Source: Staphylococcus delphini | GTDB lineage: Bacteria > Bacillota > Bacilli > Staphylococcales > Staphylococcaceae | Direction of reading: 5' to 3' | DNA: 64,000 nucleotides | Assembly: GCF_900636325.1 (NCBI RefSeq) | Contig: NZ_LR134263.1 | Coordinates: 1,550,001 to 1,614,000, forward strand | Part shown: positions 39,710 to 48,649 of the stretch, one piece after another | Layout of the letters: every line of letters starts with the position of its first letter | How positions within the stretch are numbered: the first letter of the stretch is position 1 | The notes under the pieces: generated by a model | The model's database searches: none | Seen by the model: the letters and a program-made list of their open reading frames with translations, nothing else | What the model was told of the DNA's origin: nothing | Translations under genes and position numbers: made by a program

Positions 39710-40215
39710 GTATGTACTTATTTTTACAATTGCCAAGATTGGCTCGCGTTCTTAGGGGCTGAACCTTCAACTAACCAACGCTTTTATTGTACTGTTACAT
39801 TGGTTGAAGCGTTGGTGGATTTTCCGGTTCAGCTCATCCCTCAAGAGTCTCGCCATCTTGGCAATTTTACGTTAGCATACGGATAAAATGGAAGGTCTTA
39901 TCAAATGAATACTAAAACATATCAAAATTTTACAACCCTTTATCATATGGTTATTAAAATAATTGTTTTTGCCTTTTTGAATATTAATGACTGATCCCTC
40001 GGGAGTCTCACCCACCTTGGCAATTTCTCCTCATATGAGTACCAAAAAACAGGAGCGGTGCTTAAGTCACAGAATTCATCAAATTTTACTTCTCTTTAAT
40101 CAAATCTTCTTTCAAAGTTAGTTTCTAATTATTTTTCTAATGAGTTTGTTTTCTTAAAATGTTCCTATCCATCTTGGCAATTTTTCATTATATTTGCATA
40201 CGAGAGGGTAAGTTT
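39696..40215. repeat. Repeat copy C with degraded remnants
   Basis: The stretch is bounded by ACTTGCCCTC (39696-39705) and GAGGGTAAGTTT (40204-40215). Copy C occupies 39729-39865 on the minus strand, with stems 39729-39739/39855-39865 (11 pairs), 39758-39765/39826-39833 (8 pairs) and 39774-39783/39807-39816 (10 pairs). Loops match copy A (CCGGAAAATCCA; TTAGTTGAAGG; CAGCCCCTA). Two right-half remnants containing CTTGGCAAT lie at 39991-40024 and near 40168-40182. No credible gene is present. Confidence 0.8.
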
Positions 40216-40334
40216 AAAGAAATACAAAAAGTAAAACGTTTTATAAATTTTTTGATAAAATTACGGTGTGCCACAATTGGGATTTTTGTATTACAATGAA
40301 TAAAAACAACACTTTAAAGAAAAGGGTGTCAACG

Positions 40335-40574
40335 ATGAGTGATAAATTTGTTTATATACTTATTATTATCGGTGTAATTAATATGATTGCAGAATTAGGG
40401 TTAATCGTCGCAAGTTTATTAGGTTATCTTCATTATTATCCAGTTCTCCAATTCATTGGGACAGGATTATTAGTCTTATTTGCCTTCGATACTTTAAAGT
40501 TTAATCGTTCGAAAATGATTTATATTGTGGCAGGTATCGCTTTTATTGTTGCTGGTACGATACTCAAATTTTAA
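40335..40574 (+). CDS. Small membrane protein, unknown
   Basis: A protein of about 79 residues starting MSDKFVYILIIIGVINMIAELG, almost wholly hydrophobic, with three likely membrane helices (about 5-27, 31-50 and 58-78). I do not recognise a family with known function. AAAGGGTG provides a weak binding site before the ATG at 40335. An upstream in-frame extension overlaps repeat-derived DNA and lacks support. It is flanked by the repeat cluster on one side and the VOC gene on the other. Confidence 0.6.
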   Translation: MSDKFVYILIIIGVINMIAELGLIVASLLGYLHYYPVLQFIGTGLLVLFAFDTLKFNRSKMIYIVAGIAFIVAGTILKF

Positions 40575-40642
40575 AGCTATGTCATCTGATTCCTTCCATA
40601 CTTTATTTACGTTATAATAAAAACAAAGAGGAGTGAGATCAA

Positions 40643-41467
40643 ATGGCGCAGTTTCGTAGTGTGACATTGGGCACTAAAAGTATAGACAAAACGATTGATT
40701 TATTCCATAATATGTTAGGTATGACGTACCACAGAAAGGGCAATCGTGTTCAATTTGGAGATGCACAACGCAGCCCTGGTACACGCCTTCAGTTTGTTGA
40801 AATAGCAGAATCGATTGAACCGGCGCATCAACATTTTGAAAGTGTGGCATTACGTACACCGAGTAACGAGGGTATTGATGAATATATGGCCATTTTAAAA
40901 GCACAGCAACATCCATTTGAAGGGCCTGCTCTTTTGAATGGTCATCAATGGATACAATTTTCTGATGCCAATGACCAACATTTCAATATTTTTTCAGACG
41001 AAGCGAATGTCGGCATTGGACTGGGAATGCCTAGTGAAGAGAGTTCTGTCAGTCCGCTACATCAATTACAAGGACTCGGCCCAGTGATGTTGCGCACACA
41101 TGAACCGGCTGTGACGATGACGTTATTAAGTGATTTATTTGGCTTTAACCCTATTGCTGAATACACTTCACCTCAAGCCAATCAATCTGTCGTAGTTATG
41201 GAAGGAGAGGGCGGTGGATTAGGTGCTGAAGTTCATATTTATCAAACAGACACTATACAAATCCCACCGTACGGCATCGTTGAGCAACTCGAATTTACGG
41301 CACAACACGAAGACGAATTTAATAATGCGTTGAATCAACTGACACATCACGATATCCCATTTCAACAGCTTAAAAATGAGCAACATGAGACGCGTTCGAT
41401 TCGTGTCAATGATATTAGCGGGCTAGCATTGATTTTAACATTAGCGCATGCAACGAAAGGAAGTTAA
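40643..41467 (+). CDS. Two-domain VOC (glyoxalase/dioxygenase-like) protein
   Basis: A 274-residue protein with two beta-alpha-beta-beta-beta units. The first is FRSVTLGTKSIDKTIDLFHNMLGM at the N-terminus, and the second begins near residue 148 (LGPVMLRTHEPAVTMTLLSDLFGF). This pairing is typical of ring-cleaving dioxygenase-like or glyoxalase-like proteins. Metal ligands (His/Glu) are not clear: the first module begins SVTLG rather than HVxLx, so catalysis is doubtful. AGAGGAGTGAG precedes the ATG. Substrate unknown. DUF6501 follows after 3 bases. Confidence 0.75.
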   Translation: MAQFRSVTLGTKSIDKTIDLFHNMLGMTYHRKGNRVQFGDAQRSPGTRLQFVEIAESIEPAHQHFESVALRTPSNEGIDEYMAILKAQQHPFEGPALLNGHQWIQFSDANDQHFNIFSDEANVGIGLGMPSEESSVSPLHQLQGLGPVMLRTHEPAVTMTLLSDLFGFNPIAEYTSPQANQSVVVMEGEGGGLGAEVHIYQTDTIQIPPYGIVEQLEFTAQHEDEFNNALNQLTHHDIPFQQLKNEQHETRSIRVNDISGLALILTLAHATKGS

Positions 41468-41470
41468 ACT

Positions 41471-41674
41471 ATGTTACATGAAACTTGGAAAACGCGTACA
41501 CCACTTAAAAAGGTGAAAGTCGTTCATACAGATGCAAAGAAATTTACTGTCAGCGATATGTTAACTGTTGGACAAACATATGATGTCGTTAACGAAACTG
41601 AAGAATACTATCAAATTATTGATAACTCAGGTCACGTCGGCGGTTATTACAAAACTTATTTTGAAGAAGTATAA
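41471..41674 (+). CDS. DUF6501 family small protein
   Basis: A 67-residue protein matching the pattern of the small Bacillales DUF6501 family (KKVKVVHTDAKKFTVSDMLTVG, then NETEEYYQIIDNSGHVGGYYKTYFEE). It looks like a compact beta-barrel of the SH3 type. No function is known. It is tightly linked to the VOC gene, and a terminator-like stem follows at 41707-41742. Confidence 0.75.
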   Translation: MLHETWKTRTPLKKVKVVHTDAKKFTVSDMLTVGQTYDVVNETEEYYQIIDNSGHVGGYYKTYFEEV

Positions 41675-41706
41675 GCACTTCTTGTGTTATCACGATTTAA
41701 AATTTC

Positions 41707-41742
41707 AAAAAGCGGGGGTATCTCGGTACTCACGTCTTTTTT
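41707..41742 (+). terminator. Probable terminator after the DUF6501 gene
   Basis: AAAAAGCGGGGGTA can pair with TACTCACGTCTTTTTT, allowing one bulge and mismatches. A T6 tail supports termination. Confidence 0.55.
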
Positions 41743-41771
41743 CATGCACTTAAATAGAAAGGGAAATGACA

Positions 41772-42569
41772 ATGGTTAAGGAATTTACTGGTTATATTAA
41801 CTCCGATGAAACTGTTCTTGGAGATGCAATCAAGTTGTTCGAATTGAATAAAAACATATTACTAAAAGGGCCCACTGGTTCAGGGAAAACGAGATTAGCT
41901 GAAACATTGAGCGAAATGACTGAATTACCGATGCATCAAATTAACTGTTCTGTTGATTTAGATGCAGAAAGTTTACTCGGCTTTAAAACGATTAAAACAT
42001 CAGATCAAGGCCATCAAGAGATTGTTTTTATCGATGGTCCAGTTATTCGTGCGATGCGTGAAGGTCATATTTTATACATCGACGAAATCAATATGGCGAA
42101 ACCGGAAACGTTACCAATTTTAAATGGTGTGTTGGACTATCGTCGTCAATTGACCAACCCATTTACAGGTGAAGTGATTAAAGCGGCGCCTGGTTTTAAA
42201 GTCATAGCAGCCATTAATGAAGGCTATGTTGGGACACTACCGATGAATGAGGCATTAAAAAACCGTTTCGTCGTGATTAATGTAGATTATATTGACGGCC
42301 AAACTTTACATGATGTCATCAAGGCGCAAAGTTTATTGCAAGACGATCCATTAATTGACCAAATTATTAAATTTAATGCTGATTTACGTACGATGACACA
42401 ACAAGGACAATTGTCTGAAGAAGCAGCAAGTATTCGTGCATTAATTGATATGAGCGATTTAGCGACAGTGATGCCGATTGAACGCGCGATTCAACGTAGT
42501 ATCATTGACAAATTAGAAGATGAACGTGAACAACAAGCGATAATGAATGCGGTAGAACTTAACTTTTAG
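41772..42569 (+). CDS. MoxR-type AAA+ ATPase
   Basis: A 265-residue AAA+ protein with Walker [14 protein letters not shown] near residue 36, Walker [17 protein letters not shown] near 98, and sensor and arginine-finger regions ([21 protein letters not shown]). The MoxR/NorQ/CbbQ class acts as a chaperone that, with a VWA-domain partner, inserts cofactors or remodels target proteins. The partner gene follows after 11 bases. I choose the ATG at 41772, 7 bases after AAAGGGA, over the ATG at 41766. The target is unknown, and no metalloenzyme gene is adjacent. Confidence 0.85.
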   Translation: MVKEFTGYINSDETVLGDAIKLFELNKNILLKGPTGSGKTRLAETLSEMTELPMHQINCSVDLDAESLLGFKTIKTSDQGHQEIVFIDGPVIRAMREGHILYIDEINMAKPETLPILNGVLDYRRQLTNPFTGEVIKAAPGFKVIAAINEGYVGTLPMNEALKNRFVVINVDYIDGQTLHDVIKAQSLLQDDPLIDQIIKFNADLRTMTQQGQLSEEAASIRALIDMSDLATVMPIERAIQRSIIDKLEDEREQQAIMNAVELNF

Positions 42570-42580
42570 AAGGTGATATT

Positions 42581-44470
42581 ATGAGCGATCGCTTTATCAT
42601 GTTTAACGACGAACAACTCGATGCCATGAAAATGATGATGTTACAAGATTTGGCACGGCTGTTGTTGAAAGATCCGAATACACAAGTCAAAGTCCACAAA
42701 TTTCCTTATTATGATGCTATCAATGATGAAGTCATTTGTAGTTCTTTTTGGGCCCATCGACCTGAGCATATTGAACATACCGGACTGAAGACAGACGTTT
42801 TACTGGCGACTTATAGTTATTTTCATATGGACCCACAAATCGTCAATGAAGTCGTGGCGAATGAAGAAGGGTTCCATCATCCGAAACTCTATCGTCAACT
42901 GTTTAAGATGATGGAAGAGATGCGTATTTTAAGTTTAATTGAACGCGAACGTCCACGCACACAAAAATTGATTCAACTTCGTAAGCAAACGCGTCAACAA
43001 TACAGTGCATCACAAATAAATGTGTATCAAACGAAAACATTATTTACAGATTTGTTCTTTTTAAATTTAGAATATTCATTTTTACGTGATGATTTTTATA
43101 CCATTCCGCATATTCATCCTGACCTTCAGCCGACACTCGAATTCATTTATCAATATTTGCCAGATGCTTTTCAACTTCAGTCAAGTGAAGAAACGATGTA
43201 TTTAACGCAACGGATTATGTATCAAGTGGATGACTGGTTAGACGAAGATATGTTAAACGAGTATTATCACATCCCACGTCACGTCTATGAAGCATTATGC
43301 CAGTTGACTCTTGAAGATTTGAAACGTGTCGATGCTGCAAATACGGATCAGCATAACGGAGCGGAAGAGGACGATGTCGAAACTGAAAAAATTGAGTCTA
43401 AAAATATCGATAGCGAATCTGCTGGTGGCGCTTATCTTGAAATGGAACTTCATGAAGGCGAAAACAGTGATGTGCTAGGTGATGATAGTGCACGTGAAGG
43501 TGACAGCACTGATGATATGACAGACATGATGAGTAAAAAAGGCAAAGGTTCCAATGATACGTTAGATGATCAAGAAGGTGGCGAACAAGGGCCTTCAAAT
43601 GCATTACTAAGTCTCAAAGGTATTAACCAATATGTCGATATCAAGTGGCACGTGCCTGATATTTTGCCAGAATACATTGAAAGTTATCGCCAAGTACAAA
43701 CATCTGTTCAATTTGAAATCAAAGACCTTATTCAAATTATTAAAAAGACGATTGATCGTGAATATCAAGATGTGCGTACGAATTTAACGAAAGGGCGTTT
43801 GCAGCGTAATTTGCTCAATTGGTTTATAGATGATGAGTACAAATTATTTTATAAAAAAGCTGACCAGAGCCGGACTTTTGACGCTACTTTTACGTTACTC
43901 ATTGACGCATCAGCGAGCATGCACGACAAAATGGATGAGACGATCAAAGGTGTTGTACTATTCCATGAAACATTGAAAGCACTCAATGTAAAGCATGAAA
44001 TACTTGCGTTTAATGAAGATGCGTTTGATGCAGATGCACAATATCAACCGAATATCATTGATGAGATTATTAATTACCATCAGTCAACTTTCAATACCGA
44101 AGCACTGAGAATTATGTCACTCACACCGCAAGACGATAATCGTGATGGGGTCGCAATTCGGGTTGCAAGTGATCGTTTATTGTCTCGTTCGGAACAACAG
44201 CGTTTTCTTATTGTCTTTTCGGATGGTGAACCTTCTGCGTTTAACTATAGTCAAGATGGCATTTTGGATACGTATGAAGCTGTTGAAAACTCACGCAAAC
44301 TTGGCATCGAAGTGTTCAACGTCTTTTTAAGTCAAGAACCCATAACTGAATCCATCGAACAAACGATCCATAACATTTACGGGCAATATGCCATCTTTGT
44401 TGAAGGTGTCGAACATTTGCCAAGCTTACTTTCACCATTACTGAAAAAGTTGTTATTGAAATCATTTTAG
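42581..44470 (+). CDS. VWA-domain protein (CobT/NorD-like), MoxR partner
   Basis: A 629-residue protein with an N-terminal helical half and an acidic, Asp/Glu/Gly-rich linker (about residues 250-335). The C-terminal von Willebrand A domain has its metal-ion adhesion site in LIDASASMHDK near residue 442 (DxSxS), and FSDGEPSAF near residue 547. This matches the VWA partner of MoxR ATPases. Staphylococci keep the pair next to brnQ, but no physiological role is established. Confidence 0.85.
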   Translation: MSDRFIMFNDEQLDAMKMMMLQDLARLLLKDPNTQVKVHKFPYYDAINDEVICSSFWAHRPEHIEHTGLKTDVLLATYSYFHMDPQIVNEVVANEEGFHHPKLYRQLFKMMEEMRILSLIERERPRTQKLIQLRKQTRQQYSASQINVYQTKTLFTDLFFLNLEYSFLRDDFYTIPHIHPDLQPTLEFIYQYLPDAFQLQSSEETMYLTQRIMYQVDDWLDEDMLNEYYHIPRHVYEALCQLTLEDLKRVDAANTDQHNGAEEDDVETEKIESKNIDSESAGGAYLEMELHEGENSDVLGDDSAREGDSTDDMTDMMSKKGKGSNDTLDDQEGGEQGPSNALLSLKGINQYVDIKWHVPDILPEYIESYRQVQTSVQFEIKDLIQIIKKTIDREYQDVRTNLTKGRLQRNLLNWFIDDEYKLFYKKADQSRTFDATFTLLIDASASMHDKMDETIKGVVLFHETLKALNVKHEILAFNEDAFDADAQYQPNIIDEIINYHQSTFNTEALRIMSLTPQDDNRDGVAIRVASDRLLSRSEQQRFLIVFSDGEPSAFNYSQDGILDTYEAVENSRKLGIEVFNVFLSQEPITESIEQTIHNIYGQYAIFVEGVEHLPSLLSPLLKKLLLKSF

Positions 44471-44503
44471 TTCTTTTTGCCTATTTTGTAACAACAATTT
44501 TCA

Positions 44504-44518
44504 AATTTTCAGAAATTT
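44504..44518 (+). promoter_or_regulatory. CodY box before brnQ
   Basis: AATTTTCAGAAATTT matches 14 of 15 positions of the CodY consensus AATTTTCWGAAAATT. An overlapping weaker site begins at 44496. It lies 68 bases upstream of brnQ. CodY responds to branched-chain amino acids, the substrates of the downstream carrier. Confidence 0.7.
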
Positions 44519-44586
44519 TATAGACGGTTACATGTTCTTGTGATAGAATGAATCATATTTATTTAGGAATTTTAAGGAGCAGCATT

Positions 44587-45933
44587 ATGAATAAAAACAC
44601 TTTATTTATTGGGTTTATGTTATTTGCCATCTTTTTTGGCGCAGGGAACTTGATTTTCCCACCAAATTTAGGACTGGAAAGTGGACAATTCTTTTGGCCG
44701 TCAATTTTAGCTTTTGTCATTACGGGGATTGGTCTACCATTAATGGGCGTGATGGTAGGTGCCTTTGATAAACAAGGGTACATTGGTTCAATTAACAAAA
44801 TACACCCTGTTTTCTCAGTTGTATTTTTAGTCTCAATTTATTTAACAATTGGACCGCTATTTGCCATTCCACGTACAGCATCAACGTCTTTCGAGATGAC
44901 TGTGACACCGATCATTCATTCGAGTAGTCCTGTTTGGTTGTTCGTCTTCTCAGTGATCTATTTCTTAATCGTGTTGTACTTATGTTTGAATCCTGGAAAA
45001 ATCGTTGACCGTATCGGTGCCATTTTAACACCGCTACTTTTAATCACGATTATTGCGATGATTATTAAAGGTTTTGTAGATTTTGGAGGTAGTGCACAAA
45101 ACACTGCGAAGCCTGAAGTATATACTTCCGCGCTAGGTGGCTTCTCAAAAGGTTTCACTGAAGGTTATTTAACGATGGATGCGATTGCCGCAATTGCGTT
45201 TTCAATGATTGTTGTGAATGCAATTAAAGCGACAGGCATTAAACACGCGAATGATATTTTCAAACAAACAGCAATGGCAGGTATCATTGCTGCCATCGCT
45301 TTAGCAGTCATTTACATTTCTTTAGGATTCATCGGTAACCACATGATTATTCCTGAAGAAACAATGAAAAAATTAGTTGAAAATGACCAAAACATCGGTG
45401 CTTACTTGCTCATTACGATGGCAGATACAGGTTTTGGTTCATTAGGAAAATATTTACTCGGTATTATCGTAGCGCTGGCTTGTTTAACGACAGCATGTGG
45501 ATTGATCGTATCAGTAAGTGAATATTTCAACAGTATTTTACCTAAAATTTCATATAAAGTTTATGTCTTTATCTTTACAATCATCAGCTTTATTTTATCG
45601 AACTTAGGTTTAAATGCAGTAATTAAACTTTCAATCCCTGTATTATTGATCGTTTATCCAATCGCTATTACAACAGTATTGTTAATTTTAATCGCACGTC
45701 TTGTACCGACTCGTCCGATTACACAACAAATTACTGTCGCAGTTGTAACGATTGAATCGATTCTAAGCGTTATCAATGCCAATGGTTGGGCGAAAATTGG
45801 TTTTATCAATCAATTGCCATTACATGAACATTCATTAGAGTGGTTCCCAATCGCTGTCATTACGATGATTATCGGTTACATTATTGGGGCATTTATGAAA
45901 AACTCTGATATCATCGTGTACGAAAAAGAATAA
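44587..45933 (+). CDS. brnQ: Branched-chain amino acid:cation symporter BrnQ
   Basis: A 448-residue LIVCS-family permease with about twelve membrane helices, opening [26 protein letters not shown], the family hallmark near the N-terminus. It imports Leu, Ile and Val with Na+ or H+. The location next to the VWA gene corresponds to one of the three BrnQ paralogues of S. aureus (BrnQ3 by position). ATG at 44587 is preceded by AAGGAG at 44574-44579. A CodY box upstream predicts repression in rich medium. Confidence 0.92.
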   Translation: MNKNTLFIGFMLFAIFFGAGNLIFPPNLGLESGQFFWPSILAFVITGIGLPLMGVMVGAFDKQGYIGSINKIHPVFSVVFLVSIYLTIGPLFAIPRTASTSFEMTVTPIIHSSSPVWLFVFSVIYFLIVLYLCLNPGKIVDRIGAILTPLLLITIIAMIIKGFVDFGGSAQNTAKPEVYTSALGGFSKGFTEGYLTMDAIAAIAFSMIVVNAIKATGIKHANDIFKQTAMAGIIAAIALAVIYISLGFIGNHMIIPEETMKKLVENDQNIGAYLLITMADTGFGSLGKYLLGIIVALACLTTACGLIVSVSEYFNSILPKISYKVYVFIFTIISFILSNLGLNAVIKLSIPVLLIVYPIAITTVLLILIARLVPTRPITQQITVAVVTIESILSVINANGWAKIGFINQLPLHEHSLEWFPIAVITMIIGYIIGAFMKNSDIIVYEKE

Positions 45934-45953
45934 GCTTAACTCATTAACAAAAC

Positions 45954-46630
45954 GGAGCTGGGACATTAAGTTTCCTCAGCTCCTTTACTATATTTTGTTG
46001 TGTATACCAAAGGGATGGGGCTTGAAAACTTTTGATGCTATTGATGCAATATTTTTGTTAAACTTGCCCTCCCTATGTCTTGTGGCTTTAGATTGCCTTC
46101 ATGGCTTCGCGTTTCCTAGGGGCTGAGGGGAGGTTGTGACAAAAACGCTTAGGATTTGAGCAGAACCGAGCGATGAGCAAAATTGATTTCCAAATTTTGC
46201 CGAAATCGCGGGAGTTCTGTCGAAAATCCTGCTTTTGGAACACCGTTTATTGATTCCCAGCGCACCCATTCATTGTGGATTTTGGAAGCAGTACAGAAAT
46301 TTTATGTGTAACAAAGATTTCGTCGTACTGCCCCCGCAAGGCTGACTAGACTTCTCAAAAGTGTATACGTTGAGAAGTCAGACAGCTACTGCGATAAACA
46401 GCAACCACTATTAAAGTAAAGAAGCGACTGTCAGCAGTATGCACGCATTCCCTCAGGAGTCTCAGCCTTCTGGGCAATCTTATATTAAACACAGCGAAAC
46501 TGAGGGCAAGTTTATGAAATCAATAAATCAATAGCATCAATGTTTTATCCATTCATCCTCATTTTCCAACTACTTTAAAATCATTTAATCAGTCAAAAAT
46601 ATATGAATGGATTGAGACTTGAAATTTTTA
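45954..46630 (-). repeat. Intergenic repeat copy B (inverted partner of copy A)
   Basis: Arms 45954-46125 and 46449-46630 are near-identical reverse complements of the arms of copy A at 9.4-9.8 kb. The 12-base inverted ends AAACTTGCCCTC are at 46060-46071 and GAGGGCAAGTTT at 46502-46513. The 323-base core (46126-46448) is unrelated to that of copy A and holds its own hairpins, including GACTTCTCA/TGAGAAGTC and GCAGTAC/GTACTGC. The first hairpin, GGAGCTG...CAGCTCC at 45954-45985, probably serves as the brnQ terminator. No coding frame is convincing. Confidence 0.9.
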
Positions 46631-46738
46631 TGTCCCTTCCCATTCCTCTTTAAACTTTACCTCTCAACATGCAATGACCCCATTGTATGCCCTTTAACTT
46701 AAGACCTAATCAATTGAGCCCAATGATTTGTAAATGAC

Positions 46739-46763
46739 GTTTATTTTATGGATATGGGGGTAA
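46739..46763 (+). promoter_or_regulatory. Sigma-B-type promoter of opuD
   Basis: GTTTAT (46739-46744), a 13-base spacer and GGGTAA (46758-46763) fit the general-stress sigma factor consensus. It lies about 235 bases before opuD. The B. subtilis opuD gene is known to be sigma-B controlled. From 46631 to 46996 there is no well-supported gene. Confidence 0.65.
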
Positions 46764-46996
46764 ATGAAAAAAGTTGAACGATATTGTTTACTTCACAACT
46801 TTATTTCAACTTTTAATTTTCATGGCTACCTTTTAGAATTTTGCAATCGTACTTTAAATCCATATGACGTTCTCTTGACTCGCCGCATGTATGAAAAAAG
46901 TGAGGACATTGGAACTGTCACTGTTCATTTAAAGCACTATTGTGATATTAAAGTTGGCAGATGATGACTTATGTTTAAAGGAGAGGTTCATTTTTT

Positions 46997-48598
46997 ATGA
47001 AAGAAAACCAAAAATTGTCAAAAGTATTTTTGTATTCTGCCATTCTTGTGTTCCTGATGGTGTTATTAGGTGTGTTCTTCCCAAAGCAATTTGGTGAAGT
47101 GTCAGGACAAATCGGCAGTTGGATTATTAACACATTTGGCTGGTACTACATGATTACGATGACGTTTATTGTGTTTTTCAGTCTATTTCTTATTTTTAGT
47201 CCAATAGGGAAATTGCGTTTAGGAAAACCCGATGATGAGCCGGAGTTCAAAACAATATCTTGGCTCGCGATGTTATTTAGTGCGGGAATGGGGATTGGTC
47301 TCGTTTTTTATGGCGCCACTGAACCGATGACACACTATTTAACACCACCGAATGCGAAACCTGAAACAAACGCGGCGATAATGGATGCGATGCGTTCAGC
47401 GTTTTTCCATTACGGGATACATCCTTGGGCCATGTATGGAATCGTTGCACTATCGCTCGCATATTTCCAATTTAGAAAAAATGAAGACGGGCTCATTTCT
47501 AAAACACTTCGTCCATTATTTGGAGATAAAGTAGATGGTACATTAGGCATCGTTATTGATGTACTCGCTGTGTTTGCGACAGTTATTGGGGTCGCTGTTT
47601 CACTCGGTGTCGGGACGTTACAAATTAACGGTGGTCTGAATTATTTATTCGGTGTGCCACAAAATATTTGGGTGCAATCCCTCATCATTCTTATCGTTAC
47701 CGTGCTCTTTCTCATTTCAGCTTGGAGCGGTCTGAGCAAAGGGATTCAATATTTGAGTAATTTAAATATGGGTCTTGCCGGAATTTTACTGTTGATTACA
47801 TTAATCGTCGGTCCAACCATTTTAATTTTCAAAATCATGACGTCAGCAACAGGCCTTTATTTTGATGAATTTATCTTTAACAGTCTCGACGTCGCACCGC
47901 TTAATCCTAATAAAGCAAAGTGGCTTGAAAGTTGGTCCATTTATTATTGGGGCTGGTGGATGAGTTGGAGTCCATTTGTAGGTATCTTTATTGCACGCGT
48001 GTCAAAAGGGCGCTCAGTGAGAGAATTTGTGATTGCGGTCATATTAGTCCCTACACTTGTGAGTATTTTATGGTTCAGCGTCTTTGGTGTTACAGGTATC
48101 GAGGTCGCAAAAGCTACACCAGAACTCTTCAAAATGACTCCAGAAACACAGCTGTTTGGCATATTTAATGAATTACCACTCGGACCGATATTATCTGTCA
48201 TTGCGATGTTACTCGTAGGCTCATTTTTTATCACTTCTGCAGATTCAGCCACTTTCGTACTCGGCATGCAAACATCACATGGTTCCATAACACCTACAGG
48301 ACGTGTAAAAGTCATTTGGGGCTTATTACTCTCACTCATCGCCTTTGTTTTATTATTATCAAGTGGTGGGGAAGGCTTAGGCGCATTACAATCAGCGGCG
48401 ATTATTTCGGCGTTACCCTTTAGCATCGTCATTATATTGATGCTCATATCATTCTATAAAGACGCCAATTTAGAACGACGTCATCTCGGCTTAACACTGA
48501 CACCAGATAAAGAGAGAATGCGTGAATATGTTTCTGAATCGAGAAAAGATGAAAATTATGAACTTGATCGCAAAACAACAGATGATCATGTCTATTAG
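46997..48598 (+). CDS. opuD: Glycine betaine transporter OpuD (BCCT family)
   Basis: A 533-residue sodium-coupled carrier for glycine betaine with twelve predicted helices. The conserved substrate region WSIYYWGWWMSWSPFVGIFIARVSKGR near residues 314-340 supplies the aromatic box, and GMGIGLVFYGATEP near 96 is the glycine-rich helix that binds sodium and betaine. The highly charged C-terminal tail (from about 500) is the osmosensing region in this family. AAAGGAGAGG precedes the ATG. A stress promoter upstream fits a role in osmoprotection. Confidence 0.93.
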   Translation: MKENQKLSKVFLYSAILVFLMVLLGVFFPKQFGEVSGQIGSWIINTFGWYYMITMTFIVFFSLFLIFSPIGKLRLGKPDDEPEFKTISWLAMLFSAGMGIGLVFYGATEPMTHYLTPPNAKPETNAAIMDAMRSAFFHYGIHPWAMYGIVALSLAYFQFRKNEDGLISKTLRPLFGDKVDGTLGIVIDVLAVFATVIGVAVSLGVGTLQINGGLNYLFGVPQNIWVQSLIILIVTVLFLISAWSGLSKGIQYLSNLNMGLAGILLLITLIVGPTILIFKIMTSATGLYFDEFIFNSLDVAPLNPNKAKWLESWSIYYWGWWMSWSPFVGIFIARVSKGRSVREFVIAVILVPTLVSILWFSVFGVTGIEVAKATPELFKMTPETQLFGIFNELPLGPILSVIAMLLVGSFFITSADSATFVLGMQTSHGSITPTGRVKVIWGLLLSLIAFVLLLSSGGEGLGALQSAAIISALPFSIVIILMLISFYKDANLERRHLGLTLTPDKERMREYVSESRKDENYELDRKTTDDHVY

Positions 48599-48601
48599 CA
48601 C

Positions 48602-48641
48602 AAAAACAGGCTTGGCAACTGAATGTCCGAGCCTGTTTTTT
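48602..48641. terminator. Bidirectional terminator between opuD and telA
   Basis: AAAAACAGGCTTGG pairs with CCGAGCCTGTTTTT (with one G-T pair), flanked by A and T runs, between convergent genes. Confidence 0.88.
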
Positions 48642-48649
48642 ATACATCT

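Noticed and set aside
39689..39886. 65-codon open frame downstream of odhB
   Set aside because: It lies wholly inside repeat copy C and the odhB terminator. The frame arises from structured repeat DNA.
46764..46964. 66-codon frame before opuD as a real gene
   Set aside because: Its apparent ribosome binding site is the GGGTAA part of a sigma-B-type promoter, and the protein has no recognisable family. I kept it only as a possible leader peptide in the opuD finding.
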